Counted from the stretch's first letter, positions 26,360-35,515 are shown. The stretch: 64,000 nt of DNA from Paraburkholderia aromaticivorans (GCF_012689525.1 NZ_CP051514.1:2418001-2482000); one strand, 5' to 3'. Numbers and translations: made by a program. The notes: generated by a model not told the origin, from the letters alone.

Positions 26360-27463
26360 ATGACGAAAAAGGTACTGGCCGCAGTCAAGACAGATGTCGA
26401 AACCACGGAAATCCGTGAATTTGATTATCCGACTGTCAGGCCTGAAACCGGAATTCTGCGCATCGAAGCCAGCGGAGTCGGCGGCAGCGATCCTGAGTTG
26501 TACCGTAAGGCCGGTCACGTTCCTGTCATTATGGGCCACGAAAACGTCGGAACCATCGAGGAAGTCGGGGAAGTCGCGGCCAAGCGTTGGGGCGTCAAGT
26601 CTGGCGACCGCGTTGCTCTCCACGAATATCTCCCGTGCTGGAACTGCGAATGGTGCATGAAGGGCGATTTCCGTCTGTGTATGGAGGTCGATTTCTTCAA
26701 TGTGAAGGACCGCCTGAATACCGATCGTTTCGGTATGTCGACTGCCAACAAGGCACCGCACCTGTGGGGTGGCTACGCGCAATATATGCATATGCCGCTC
26801 AACACGGTGATGCACAAGATTCCGCAAGACATGCCGGCCACGCACGCAACGCTGGCGGTGCCGTTCGGTAACGGCGTGCAGTGGGCGTGTCTCGACGGCG
26901 GCGCAGGTCCCGGTAAGGTCGTACTCGTGTGGGGACCGGGCCAGCAGGGCTTGGGCTGCGTGCTGGCGGCAAAGGCCGCAGGCTCATATACGGTGATTCT
27001 GGCCGGCATGACACGCGATCAAAGCCGTCTCGATCTGTCGCTGCGCGTTGGCGCGGACTACGCAATCAACGTCGAAACGCAAGACCTCGAGACCGAAGTG
27101 ATGCGTATCACCAAGGGTCGGGGCGTCGACGTCGTGGTTGATACGACCGGCGACCCCAAGGGCGAGATCGTCAAGCAGTCGATCGCTCTGGCGGCAAAGG
27201 GCGCCTATTTGAGCCTGAACGGCCTGGAGCAGCAGGTACCCATCGGCGAGATCAAGAAGCGCTATCTGACCGTTCGTGCACCGCGTGGTCGTAGCTACGC
27301 AGCGGTCGAACTGGCACTGCGCTATGTTGGCTCCGGCCGCTATCCGATCGACGAAGTGTGCTCGCACACATTCGGCCTGTCGCAGGTTCACGAAGCGATT
27401 CTGGCCACCGCGGGTCGGGGGGTTCAAGGTGCGATCCACGTGTGCGTGGACCCTTGGAAGTAA
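26360..27463 (+). CDS. Zinc-dependent medium-chain alcohol dehydrogenase
   Basis: 367 residues. The catalytic-zinc segment is GHENVGTIEEVGEVA. The structural zinc lobe shows CWNCEWCMKGDFRLC. The nucleotide-binding loop is VWGPGQQGLGCVLAAKAAG. In the protocatechuate 4,5-cleavage analogy this step (oxidation of a cyclised semialdehyde to a pyrone) is done by LigC, an unrelated dehydrogenase, so this enzyme could replace it or oxidise a side-chain alcohol. It is flanked by two amidohydrolases in the same run. Family call firm, substrate unknown. Confidence 0.85.
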   Translation: MTKKVLAAVKTDVETTEIREFDYPTVRPETGILRIEASGVGGSDPELYRKAGHVPVIMGHENVGTIEEVGEVAAKRWGVKSGDRVALHEYLPCWNCEWCMKGDFRLCMEVDFFNVKDRLNTDRFGMSTANKAPHLWGGYAQYMHMPLNTVMHKIPQDMPATHATLAVPFGNGVQWACLDGGAGPGKVVLVWGPGQQGLGCVLAAKAAGSYTVILAGMTRDQSRLDLSLRVGADYAINVETQDLETEVMRITKGRGVDVVVDTTGDPKGEIVKQSIALAAKGAYLSLNGLEQQVPIGEIKKRYLTVRAPRGRSYAAVELALRYVGSGRYPIDEVCSHTFGLSQVHEAILATAGRGVQGAIHVCVDPWK

Positions 27464-27507
27464 CGCCGCACATCGTTGGCTAAACTGAATTTGATAAAGG
27501 TAACTTC

Positions 27508-28353
27508 ATGATCGACAGCCACGCACACCTGATTTCGACCGACCGTGAGAAGTATCCGCCGTCGCCGCTGAGCGGTGTTCTCGAAGAAAACGCATTCGAC
27601 AACCCCGTGACGGCCGAGCGCCTGATCGACCTGCTCGACGCATTGGGTATCGATAAGGCGCTCGCGGTCCAACGTGCGCACCTCTACGGCTTCCACAACG
27701 ACTACGTCGTGGATTCGGCACAGAAATACCCGAATCGTCTGCGTTCGCTGTGTATGCTCGACGCACTGGCACCGAACGTCGAAGAAACGGTGAAATACTG
27801 GGTCGGCGAGCGCAAGTCTGTCGGCATCCGTCTGACGGAACCGAAGAAAGGTGCAGACAGCAGCTGGTTCGCATCGACGGAAGCGCGTCGTGCCTGGGCA
27901 GCAGTGACGGATCTCGGCGGCTCGGTGCGTCTGCACTTCTACCGCTGGAATCGTCTGGCAGCACTCGAAGCACTCCAGGACGTCGTGAAGAAGTTCCCGG
28001 ATACGCCGGTCATTCTCGATCACTTCTCGAATATCGTCGGCGAAGACCCGGGACCGGACTACGGTGTGGACGAAGCATTGCTGAAGTTCGTGGACAGCCC
28101 GAACGTCTTCCTGCTGTACTCCATGATCAACCTCGGCAAGTTGAAGGCGCTCGACCTGCCGTCCGCGCCGGTTGTTGAGCGCGTGGTGCGTTCGTTCGGT
28201 GCCGATCGTGTGATGTGGGGTTCCGACATCGCTCAGTCGAAGGGCGAGTACAAGGACATGGTTCAGATGGCTAAGGACTCCGTGTCCACACTGTCGGCTG
28301 AAGATCAGCAGAAGGTCCTGCATACGACAGCTGAACGCGTCTACTTTAGCTAA
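27508..28353 (+). CDS. Amidohydrolase-2 family hydrolase, second copy
   Basis: 281 residues. HxH in MIDSHAHLISTDREKY, a His in PVILDHFSNIVG and the catalytic Asp in VMWGSDIAQSKGEY. It is clearly related to, but not a recent duplicate of, the gene at 25538. It ends the first transcription block of the rightward arm, since a strong hairpin follows at 28367. Lactonase, hydratase or decarboxylase activity is possible within the superfamily. Confidence 0.75.
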   Translation: MIDSHAHLISTDREKYPPSPLSGVLEENAFDNPVTAERLIDLLDALGIDKALAVQRAHLYGFHNDYVVDSAQKYPNRLRSLCMLDALAPNVEETVKYWVGERKSVGIRLTEPKKGADSSWFASTEARRAWAAVTDLGGSVRLHFYRWNRLAALEALQDVVKKFPDTPVILDHFSNIVGEDPGPDYGVDEALLKFVDSPNVFLLYSMINLGKLKALDLPSAPVVERVVRSFGADRVMWGSDIAQSKGEYKDMVQMAKDSVSTLSAEDQQKVLHTTAERVYFS

Positions 28354-28366
28354 CGAATTTGTAGAC

Positions 28367-28402
28367 ATAAACGGCGTTCTAGTTACTGAGAACGCCGTTT
28401 AT
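28367..28402 (+). terminator. Strong Rho-independent terminator-like hairpin
   Basis: Perfect 14-bp stem ATAAACGGCGTTCT-agttactg-AGAACGCCGTTTAT. Only a weak T tract follows (ATGTGCATTT). It splits the rightward arm into a proximal block (21497-28353) and a distal block starting at the second Rieske gene, so the latter probably has its own promoter in 28403-28597. Confidence 0.7.
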
Positions 28403-28597
28403 GTGCATTTCAGGGTTATCCCGAGTCATGTCGCGGGGGGTAACGCGATAAGATTCGAAGAATACTTAATTGAATACTATATGAGATGCTGATCCGGTTA
28501 GGTCAAGGAGGTCGGATGCGCAAACTGGCAGGTCCGTTGTGTGTCGCACCTTGTTCTCGATTTATCCGTTCTCGATTCCTTTCTCAGGAGACTGAAA

Positions 28598-29662
28598 ATG
28601 AAGTTCCTCCGGAATTGCTGGTATATGGTTGGATGGTCGAGCGAGTTGTCGGCTACTGATATCGTCCCGTTCACGCTGATGAACGAGGCACTGGCGCTCT
28701 ATCGCAAAGAAGACGGCACGCTGGTAGCACTCGAAGATCTGTGTCCGCACCGCCTGGTTCCGCTGTCGGTCGGCCGTAAGGAAGGTGATGAACTGCGCTG
28801 CATGTACCACGGCCTGAAATTCGCCGCAGATGGACGCTGCACTGAAATCCCGGGCACCGATCGTATCTCGTCGAAGGTCTGCGTTCGTAGCTACCCGATC
28901 GAAGAAAAGCATGGTGCTGCATGGGTCTGGATGGGTGACGCTGCAAAGGCCGATCCCGCACTGATTCCGCCGATCGAAGGTCCGGACAGCGCTATCTTCG
29001 CGATGAAATGCTCGAAGAAAGTATGGAAGGGCAATGCGGAAATTGTCGCTGATAACTTGCTCGACCTGTCACACGCACCTTATGTTCACGAAGCGACGTT
29101 CGGTGCCAACAACAAGGTGTCGATCAAGATTCAGAAGGAAGGCGAAGCAAAACGCGGTATCGATACGATCGAGCGTGGCGTCGTTGCTGACCGCTGGCAC
29201 CTGGGCCGTCCGTCAAATCCTTACTTCGGTGAAATCCCCTCCGACGATAACGTGGTCAGCACGTTCCTCGTACCGGGCGTCTTCATCCTAAAGATCCATT
29301 CGTACGCACCGGGCGTTCAGGATCGTCTCGTCGATGGCAAGCCTGCAGAAGAGCCGATCTTTCGCCGTTGCACATGCCAGATGATCACGCCGATCAACGA
29401 TACGGAATCGATGTTCTTCTACAACTTCGGTCCGGATCACGAGCATGCCGATTTGGCAGATCACGCTTTCGCGATCGCCGAAGCAGCATTCGCCGAAGAC
29501 AGGGCAATCATCGAGACGCAGCAGGCAACGATCTCGAAAACGCCGGCTCGCAAGATGATTATGTTGGTGATGGATCAGCCGGTGCTGCGTTACAACGAAA
29601 TCTACAACCGTCTTCGCTCGGCGGAGGAGACTGAGCAAGCCGCGGCTGCGCCCTCAGCGTAA
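28598..29662 (+). CDS. Rieske non-heme iron oxygenase, VanA-like (aromatic O-demethylase type)
   Basis: 354 residues. ATG 28598 follows CAGGAGACTGAAA and gives the typical VanA start MKFLRNCWYMVGWSSEL; a longer upstream frame has no homology. Rieske motif CPHRLVPLS...LRCMYHGLKF at about residues 46-72; mononuclear iron site DNLLDLSHAPYVHEATFG. VanA enzymes demethylate vanillate-type methoxy aromatics with a VanB-type reductase. This supports a methoxylated or ether-bearing aromatic acid as substrate. No separate reductase is adjacent, so the PDR-type protein at 20303 is the likely electron donor. Confidence 0.88.
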   Translation: MKFLRNCWYMVGWSSELSATDIVPFTLMNEALALYRKEDGTLVALEDLCPHRLVPLSVGRKEGDELRCMYHGLKFAADGRCTEIPGTDRISSKVCVRSYPIEEKHGAAWVWMGDAAKADPALIPPIEGPDSAIFAMKCSKKVWKGNAEIVADNLLDLSHAPYVHEATFGANNKVSIKIQKEGEAKRGIDTIERGVVADRWHLGRPSNPYFGEIPSDDNVVSTFLVPGVFILKIHSYAPGVQDRLVDGKPAEEPIFRRCTCQMITPINDTESMFFYNFGPDHEHADLADHAFAIAEAAFAEDRAIIETQQATISKTPARKMIMLVMDQPVLRYNEIYNRLRSAEETEQAAAAPSA

Positions 29663-29682
29663 GTAGATCGCACGGCGCTGGT

Positions 29683-31275
29683 ATGTTTTCTGAGACACAG
29701 GGAATGACGAAAATGGAATTGAACTGGACCGAGCCCCAATGGGATGAGCAAGCCGATATGGTTGTTGTCGGCTATGGCGGCGCAGGCGCGGTGTTTGCAT
29801 TCGAAGCCGCTGAACAGGGCGCCGACGTGCTCATTCTCGAAAAGGGTGTGCAGGGCGGCGGCAACTCGGTCTGTGTCGCGGGTGGTCTGATCATGACCTC
29901 CGTGGATGAAGACGAGTCGTTCAAATATCTGGATTGGCTGTGCGGAGGCCAAACAGATGAAAGCGTTCTTCGCCATTTCGTTTCGAGTCTCAAGAACATA
30001 CCGTCGTGGCAGCACAAACTCGAATTGCCGCTCAAGGATAACCCGCAGCCGTTCTCGGCACCGGGGTTTTTTCCCGAGTTCCCGGGCGCTCCGGGCGGGG
30101 AAAGCATCAAGGGTATGAGCGTCGTAGCCGCACCGGGCGGTGCAGGCCTCTGGAATGCGATCTCCGCACAAGCGGAGAAGGCGGGTGCCCGCGTTCAGTG
30201 CAATACACGGGTCACCAGGTTGGTTCAGCACCCGGTGACGAAACGGATCCTTGGCGTTCAAGCCGAACATGATGGCAAGACGATCGCAGTTCGTGCTCGC
30301 AAGGCAGTAGTGTTGGCCAGCGGCGGCTTTGAAGCCAACGATGCCATGTGCAAACAGTTCCTGACTGCATGCCCGATCTACTTCCTTGGTAGCCCGAATC
30401 TGACCGGCGACGGCATCCGCATGGCGCAGGAAGTTGGTGCGCAACTATGGCACATGAACGCCGTAGCGGGCCCGCTAAACATGGGCATCAAGACGAAGGA
30501 AGGCTACGTCTACGTGACGTACGATCTGAACAAGGTCGCGGGCTTCGGCTACAAAAACGGTGCCTTTAAGGACGGCGGCAGTCTGTTGTGGGTGAACCGA
30601 CAGGCGAAGCGCTTCCATAACGAAACCGTGGATACATCGGTTGTTCAACACGGATTGGCAAACCGCGATACATGGTTGGCAACGACGCCGGGCACCCCGG
30701 AATTCACGAACGTGCCGGCATTTCACATCTTCGATGAGAAGGTCCGTTCCGGTGGCGCGGCAATGACGACGCTGAATTCGCGCGTGCCGCCGTGGTCGCA
30801 AGACAACGTCAAGGAACTCGAAGAAGGTCTGATCATCAAGGCCGATACGCTCGAAGAACTGGCGTTGAAGTGCCAGTGGCCGGAAATCAAGGGTGTGTGC
30901 AAGGCAGGCCACCTCGATCCGGCCGCACTTCGCGAGACGGTCGAGCGTTACAACGATCAATGCCGCAACAACGTCGATCGAGATTGCGGTCGCGAAACGT
31001 TCCTCGTGCCGCTCAACGATGAAGGCCCGTTTTACGCGATTGGGCCGATGCTACCGACATATCTGAACACGCACGGCGGTCCGAAGCACGATGCCGGTCA
31101 GCGTGTTCTCGATCACCAGAACAAGCCGATTGCCGGTCTTTATGCAATCGGGGAGTGTGGATCGCTATGGGGTCCGTATTACAACTCGATGGGCGATATC
31201 GCCGAATTCATCGTGTCTGGCGTGACTGCGGCAAGAACCGCACTTGCCGACAGTGAGGCGCGGGAAAGTCGCTAA
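29683..31275 (+). CDS. FAD-dependent oxidoreductase, fumarate reductase/3-ketosteroid dehydrogenase type
   Basis: 530 residues, with alternative starts at 29704 and 29713. The ADP-binding fold is MVVVGYGGAGAVFAFEAAEQ with EKG at the strand end. A second FAD contact is KAVVLASGGFEAN, and the C-terminal FAD site is YAIGECGSLWGPYYNSMGDI. Such enzymes reduce or desaturate bonds alpha-beta to a carbonyl. In a ring-cleavage pathway the closest precedent is maleylacetate-like or enone reduction, but no direct match can be claimed. No export signal, so cytoplasmic. Confidence 0.8.
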   Translation: MFSETQGMTKMELNWTEPQWDEQADMVVVGYGGAGAVFAFEAAEQGADVLILEKGVQGGGNSVCVAGGLIMTSVDEDESFKYLDWLCGGQTDESVLRHFVSSLKNIPSWQHKLELPLKDNPQPFSAPGFFPEFPGAPGGESIKGMSVVAAPGGAGLWNAISAQAEKAGARVQCNTRVTRLVQHPVTKRILGVQAEHDGKTIAVRARKAVVLASGGFEANDAMCKQFLTACPIYFLGSPNLTGDGIRMAQEVGAQLWHMNAVAGPLNMGIKTKEGYVYVTYDLNKVAGFGYKNGAFKDGGSLLWVNRQAKRFHNETVDTSVVQHGLANRDTWLATTPGTPEFTNVPAFHIFDEKVRSGGAAMTTLNSRVPPWSQDNVKELEEGLIIKADTLEELALKCQWPEIKGVCKAGHLDPAALRETVERYNDQCRNNVDRDCGRETFLVPLNDEGPFYAIGPMLPTYLNTHGGPKHDAGQRVLDHQNKPIAGLYAIGECGSLWGPYYNSMGDIAEFIVSGVTAARTALADSEARESR

Positions 31276-31309
31276 TAGTTGTACGGATAATTAACAAGGA
31301 GACACCGTA

Positions 31310-32647
31310 GTGAGTGAGACCGCAGAAGTACAAACGAAGTCGGCGCCCGCCGACAACGTGGAAGATTCAAAGACGTCCAAAGGTGCATGGTGGATGCTCA
31401 TCGTCTTGACGGCCACGTATGTCATCTCGTTTATCGATCGGGGCGCGCTGGCTCTCGTCGTCGGGCCGATCAAGGAAGACCTCGGAATTTCCGATCTTCA
31501 GGTCAGTTTGTTGCTTGGCCTTTCTTTCATGTTGCTGTATAGCGTGCTCAGTATTCCAATGGGCATACTGGTCGATAAGTACCAGCGTAAGACGCTCCTC
31601 GGCGGCGCGATCATGGCATGGTCGGTGGTGCAGATGCTGTGTGGTCTGAGCACGACCTATATCCATTTGTTCTTGACGCGCGTTGGTCTCGGTGTCGGTG
31701 AATCGGCGCTGGCTCCCGGTTCTCAGTCGATGATTCGTGACGCATTTCCGCCGCATCGTCGCAGTATTGCCTTCGGTATCTACAATATCGGCCCGATGTT
31801 GGGTACGGGTTTGTCGATGGCTCTCGGTGCCGTCCTGTTGAAGGCAGCATCGGCAGGCGCATTCGATAGTCTACCCCTCGTCGGCGGCATGAAGCCGTGG
31901 CACTATGTGCTGCTGGTGCCCGGCATCATTGGGATTCCGTTCGCGATTCTCCTTTTGCTGCTGCGTGAGCCGGCCCGTCGCTTTCAGACCGATACTTCCG
32001 AGGTGACGTACAAGCAGACCATGTGCTTCGTATGGAAGAATCGTGGCGTGTACATTCCGCTCTGGACTGCGATTTGTCTATACGGTATTGCCATCGGCTC
32101 GCAGATGGCATGGCTTCCGGAAATCATCGCTCGTACGCTACATGTTGCGCGTCCGGAAATCGGTAAGGCAATCGGTGGCGTTGCACTGCTCGCTTCCCCG
32201 CTCGGTCTTCTGATCTGCGGCAGTATCGCGGACCGGCTGCGCAAGCGCGGTATGGTCGATGCGCCTGTTCGGGTGGCGGCGGTAACAACGGCAATCGCGG
32301 CAGTCGCTACGGCATGCTTCCCGCTTGTCCATACGATGAGCGCGGGTATCGTCCTCTACTTCATCCAAATGTTCATGTTTGCGATGTTCGCGGTGGCAGG
32401 CGGTGCAACGAATGCCAACTTCACGCCCGGTAACATGATGGGCAAGATCACCGCCATCTATTACTTGATCACGAATCTCGTCGGTTTGGCACTCGGCCCT
32501 ACAGTGGTGGCGCTCGTCGCTAAATTCTTCGACGGTCCGAATGCACTCGGCGCCTCGTTCGTCATCTGCTACGTGGTCTCCGTGACATTGGCGGTGATTC
32601 TGCTGATCCGCGTCTGCGGTGCATTGCGTGGGCCGGTTGTGCAATAA
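31310..32647 (+). CDS. MFS transporter, spinster/organic-anion type
   Basis: 445 residues from a GTG with AAGGAGACACC upstream. About 12 membrane segments. The first helix VISFIDRGALALVVGPIKED is typical of spinster-like and aromatic-acid:H+ symporter MFS proteins, and motif A is present as GILVDKYQRKTLLGG. Placed among catabolic genes, it is the likely inner-membrane uptake carrier for the substrate. Direction of transport is inferred. Confidence 0.85.
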   Translation: MSETAEVQTKSAPADNVEDSKTSKGAWWMLIVLTATYVISFIDRGALALVVGPIKEDLGISDLQVSLLLGLSFMLLYSVLSIPMGILVDKYQRKTLLGGAIMAWSVVQMLCGLSTTYIHLFLTRVGLGVGESALAPGSQSMIRDAFPPHRRSIAFGIYNIGPMLGTGLSMALGAVLLKAASAGAFDSLPLVGGMKPWHYVLLVPGIIGIPFAILLLLLREPARRFQTDTSEVTYKQTMCFVWKNRGVYIPLWTAICLYGIAIGSQMAWLPEIIARTLHVARPEIGKAIGGVALLASPLGLLICGSIADRLRKRGMVDAPVRVAAVTTAIAAVATACFPLVHTMSAGIVLYFIQMFMFAMFAVAGGATNANFTPGNMMGKITAIYYLITNLVGLALGPTVVALVAKFFDGPNALGASFVICYVVSVTLAVILLIRVCGALRGPVVQ

Positions 32648-32713
32648 CTGGTAGTCGTCTCGGGGCATCATGTCTGACGTCCCTTTCTACGAATTCATAT
32701 AGGTTTAAATCAG

Positions 32714-33889
32714 GTGAAGATTACCCGCGTTGAGTGCATTCCGATTTCGATGCCGCTGAAGAAGCCGATTAAGCTTCCGAATGTCACAATCACTTGCCTG
32801 AATACGCTTTTCTTGGCTATTACAGCCGACGACGGTCTCGTCGGCTATGCGGAATCGGGTGACACATCATCGTGGTATCGCGGTGAAAGCCAGGCATCCA
32901 TGACGGCGATGATTTCCGATATTTTCGCGCCGCGAATCCTGCTTGGTGAAGATCCGAGCAATATCGAGAAGATCGTCGGCATGATGGATCAACTCGCACG
33001 CGACAACAATCAGGCGAAGGCGTTGGTTGACTGTGCGCTCCATGACCTGAAGGGCAAAGCTTTGGGCGTGCCAGTCTACAGCCTGTTGGGTGGCCGCACT
33101 CGCGAGAAGATACCGCTCGGTTGGGTATTGTCGGCGGGTGAGCCCGAAAAGGTCGCAGAACTGGCGATCCAGGTCCGCGATAATGGCTTCTCGGCGGTCA
33201 AGCTCAAAGTCGGCCGTCATACGTTCAACACCGACGTGGCTACGGTCCGCGAAGTGCGAGCGGCGCTCGGGCCGGAAGCCAAGATCATCTTGGACGCGAA
33301 TGGCTCATGGAACTATGAACAGGCGTTGACGACGATGAAACGCCTCGATCAATACAACCTTTCGTTCATGGAACAGCCTCTGGCGCATCAATACCGCGAC
33401 AGCCTGGCGAAACTGCGTGAGCGTGTCAACACGCCAATATACGCAGACGAGGGGGCGCAAGAGTTGGGCGATCTGCGTGAAATCGCAGAGCGTCGTTCGG
33501 CCGATGGCGTCGTTCTCAAGATTCAAAAGGTAGGCGGACTGGTCAAGGCACAGCGATTCCTAGCTGCATGTCGCATGTACGACATTCCTGTGTTTTGCAG
33601 CACTCTGATCGGATCGGGCGTCGAATCCGGGCCGAGCACGCATCTCATGGTCGCAAACGATTGGGCATGCCAGTTCATGAGCGAAAGTATGGGGCCGCTC
33701 GCGATTCACGCGGCTTGGAACAGTGGCGATATCCGGGTAGATCAGGACTTGGCTTTCGGTGGCCAGCGCTTTAGCGGCGGCTTTGCATATCCGAGTGAAG
33801 GCGTCGGATTCGGCTTCGAATTGAATCAAGAACTACTGGCCAAGATTCATTCGCCGGGACAGCAGCATCGGGTCGCCGAAGCGCAATAG
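32714..33889 (+). CDS. Enolase superfamily enzyme, muconate cycloisomerase/mandelate racemase-like
   Basis: 391 residues from a GTG. N-terminal capping domain MKITRVECIPISMP, then the barrel with the general-base KxK in FSAVKLKVGRHTF, metal ligands in IILDANGSWNYEQ, FMEQPL and YADEGAQELGD, and the opposite-face Lys in DGVVLKIQKVGG. The KxK/Lys arrangement places it in the muconate lactonising enzyme subgroup (cycloisomerase, epimerase or o-succinylbenzoate-synthase-like). A lactone-forming or isomerising step in the pathway is possible; the substrate is unknown. Confidence 0.8.
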   Translation: MKITRVECIPISMPLKKPIKLPNVTITCLNTLFLAITADDGLVGYAESGDTSSWYRGESQASMTAMISDIFAPRILLGEDPSNIEKIVGMMDQLARDNNQAKALVDCALHDLKGKALGVPVYSLLGGRTREKIPLGWVLSAGEPEKVAELAIQVRDNGFSAVKLKVGRHTFNTDVATVREVRAALGPEAKIILDANGSWNYEQALTTMKRLDQYNLSFMEQPLAHQYRDSLAKLRERVNTPIYADEGAQELGDLREIAERRSADGVVLKIQKVGGLVKAQRFLAACRMYDIPVFCSTLIGSGVESGPSTHLMVANDWACQFMSESMGPLAIHAAWNSGDIRVDQDLAFGGQRFSGGFAYPSEGVGFGFELNQELLAKIHSPGQQHRVAEAQ

Positions 33890-33958
33890 CAGAGCACACA
33901 GCGGCGGACACGATTCGGCCGCGTCGCATAAACGTAATCCGACAGAGGAGATAATTCG

Positions 33959-34471
33959 ATGCAAGGACTTGCTTCGCCACCGTGGAAATACGCGGTACTT
34001 TGGCTCCGGGTCTATTTCGGCGCCGATCTTTTGTGGTCTGGTTTCCGCTATCTCTCCACAGGCTGGGTTCCGTTTATTCCCGGCATCGCAGGTCAATACG
34101 TGCAGGCACTTGATGCCATTCACATGTTCTATGCCGTGAAGGCAATGGAAATGCTGGCTGGTATCCTGCTGCTGACGAACCGATACGTGTTGCTCGGCGC
34201 GATTCTCGAATTCCCGACATCGATCTCGATTTTCTGGATCAATACCTTCATCGTTGGAACCCCACGTCAATTGTTCTCTGGCCCGAATCAGCTGCTGATG
34301 AATGGCCTCATTCTGCTGGCGTATGGCGGATATATGGCGAGCGTGTTCAAGCCAAACAAGCCGCTCGCGGTATGGGAAGGCTTCAAGGTCGATGTCTGGA
34401 AAGAGCACCTGAGGCTGAGTAAAGGTGCTAAACCGGCCGCGACAGTTGAAGTATCGGGCGACGTCGCGTAA
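33959..34471 (+). CDS. DoxX-like integral membrane protein, module copy 1
   Basis: 170 residues, about four membrane segments. It begins with a sequence shared by the later copies (PPWKYAVLWLRVYFGADLLW) and has the DoxX-family Glu/Gly helix VKAMEMLAGILLLTNRYVL. It also carries TFIVGTPRQLFSGPNQLLMN. A gene for a 65-residue membrane protein follows by 12 bp. DoxX-like proteins are known with quinone-linked and redox-stress systems, but this subgroup has no recognised function. Its place at the end of a catabolic run suggests a membrane step tied to the pathway. Confidence 0.7.
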   Translation: MQGLASPPWKYAVLWLRVYFGADLLWSGFRYLSTGWVPFIPGIAGQYVQALDAIHMFYAVKAMEMLAGILLLTNRYVLLGAILEFPTSISIFWINTFIVGTPRQLFSGPNQLLMNGLILLAYGGYMASVFKPNKPLAVWEGFKVDVWKEHLRLSKGAKPAATVEVSGDVA

Positions 34472-34483
34472 AGGAGTGCGCAA

Positions 34484-34681
34484 ATGAAAAAAAGTAATCG
34501 GAATCTTTATATCGGCCTCGCCTGCTGTGTGATCATGACGTGCTGGGTATTCTTCGGGTCCACAGGACTGGGCTATACCGAATATCGAGCATTGCGCGCA
34601 CGCGATATGTTCGGCCTGGCAATTCCATGGATATGCGTCGTCATCGTCTTGATTCGCGATCGTCGCAGAGGCATTGTATAA
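34484..34681 (+). CDS. Small two-helix membrane protein, DoxX module partner 1
   Basis: 65 residues beginning MKKSNRNLYIGLACCVIMTC. It has two hydrophobic segments separated by a conserved loop (GLGYTEYRALRARDMFGLAI) and a basic tail (IRDRRRG). The same layout recurs at 35310 and, more distantly, at 45836, each time directly after a DoxX-like gene, which argues strongly that this is a real protein acting with it. An RBS (AAGGAGTGCGC) precedes the ATG. Confidence 0.65.
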   Translation: MKKSNRNLYIGLACCVIMTCWVFFGSTGLGYTEYRALRARDMFGLAIPWICVVIVLIRDRRRGIV

Positions 34682-34779
34682 CCGGCTCTCCGGTGGTAGC
34701 GGCTGTGCCACTACCTTTGGGATATGCTCTCGGCATATTTCGTCGCTGTACTGCAGTAACTTCTTGGAATTATTTCACT

Positions 34780-35298
34780 ATGCAAAGCGCTAATTCTTCC
34801 CCTTGGAAGTACGTCATTACGTGGCTTCGTCTTTATTTCGGCGCACACCTTTTCTTTTCCGGCATTCGATTCGTGATCGACGGTTATGTACCGATGGTTC
34901 CAGGTCTCGCTGGTGAATATCTGGCCGGTGCCGACGCAATCGGTATGTATCACTGGGTCAAATATATGGAAGCGATTTATGGTCTCCTGCTTCTGACAAA
35001 CCGTTTTGTCTTCCTGACGCTGATTCTCGAAATGCCGACCACCGTCACGATTTTTTGGCTGAATACGTTCATTTCGGCAACACCGCGTCAATTGTTTTCG
35101 GGCCCGCAAGAACTACTGATGAACGGTTTGCTGCTGCTCGCGTATAGCGGCTACATGGCGGCATGCTTCCGTCCGAGCCTGAATCCGATGTGGTTGTGGG
35201 ACGGTTGGAAGGGGTTCCACCTGAAGGGCAAAGGTGGTCTGGTGAACACCAACCCGAGCTTGGTCGGCGTTTCTATCGAAGAAAAAGAATCGGCTTAA
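34780..35298 (+). CDS. DoxX-like integral membrane protein, module copy 2
   Basis: 172 residues from ATG 34780. Shares with copy 1 the start SSPWKYVITWLRLYFGAHLF, the helix VKYMEAIYGLLLLTNRFVFL and the segment TPRQLFSGPQELLMNGLLLL. A hydrophilic tail of about 30 residues is longer than in copy 1. The gene follows the first mini-protein by about 100 bp containing a GGTAGCGGC...GCCACTACC hairpin. Confidence 0.7.
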   Translation: MQSANSSPWKYVITWLRLYFGAHLFFSGIRFVIDGYVPMVPGLAGEYLAGADAIGMYHWVKYMEAIYGLLLLTNRFVFLTLILEMPTTVTIFWLNTFISATPRQLFSGPQELLMNGLLLLAYSGYMAACFRPSLNPMWLWDGWKGFHLKGKGGLVNTNPSLVGVSIEEKESA

Positions 35299-35309
35299 GG
35301 AGCATTCGC

Positions 35310-35498
35310 ATGAAAAAGAATACCTGGATCGCAACCGCCATCTGTATCGCTCTGACGCTGCTGGCCATCGACGGCTCGACGGGTTGGGGTTGGGCGGACT
35401 ACCGTCCGCTGCGCAACTTCGACTACTTTGGTCTCGGCATTTCCTGGCTGCTTTTCATCTTCGTGCTCATCCGCGACAAGATCAAGGGCGAAGCCTGA
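35310..35498 (+). CDS. Small two-helix membrane protein, DoxX module partner 2
   Basis: 62 residues: MKKNTWIATAICIALTLLAI, a loop GWGWADYRPLRNFDYFGLGI and a second helix ending in VLIRDKIKGEA. Clear homologue of the 34484 product (same MKK start, YRPLR/YRALR loop and IRDxxxG tail). It begins 11 bp after DoxX copy 2 with an AAGGAGCATTCGC ribosome site. The IS6 element starts 17 bp after its stop, so the operon may once have continued. Confidence 0.7.
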   Translation: MKKNTWIATAICIALTLLAIDGSTGWGWADYRPLRNFDYFGLGISWLLFIFVLIRDKIKGEA

Positions 35499-35515
35499 GT
35501 CACCATAGTTAAAAA

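Noticed and set aside
33959..35498. Calling the DoxX-like genes thiosulfate:quinone oxidoreductase subunits (DoxD/DoxA)
   Set aside because: The small partner does not resemble DoxA and no sulfur-oxidation genes are nearby; only the broad DoxX-like family assignment is supported.
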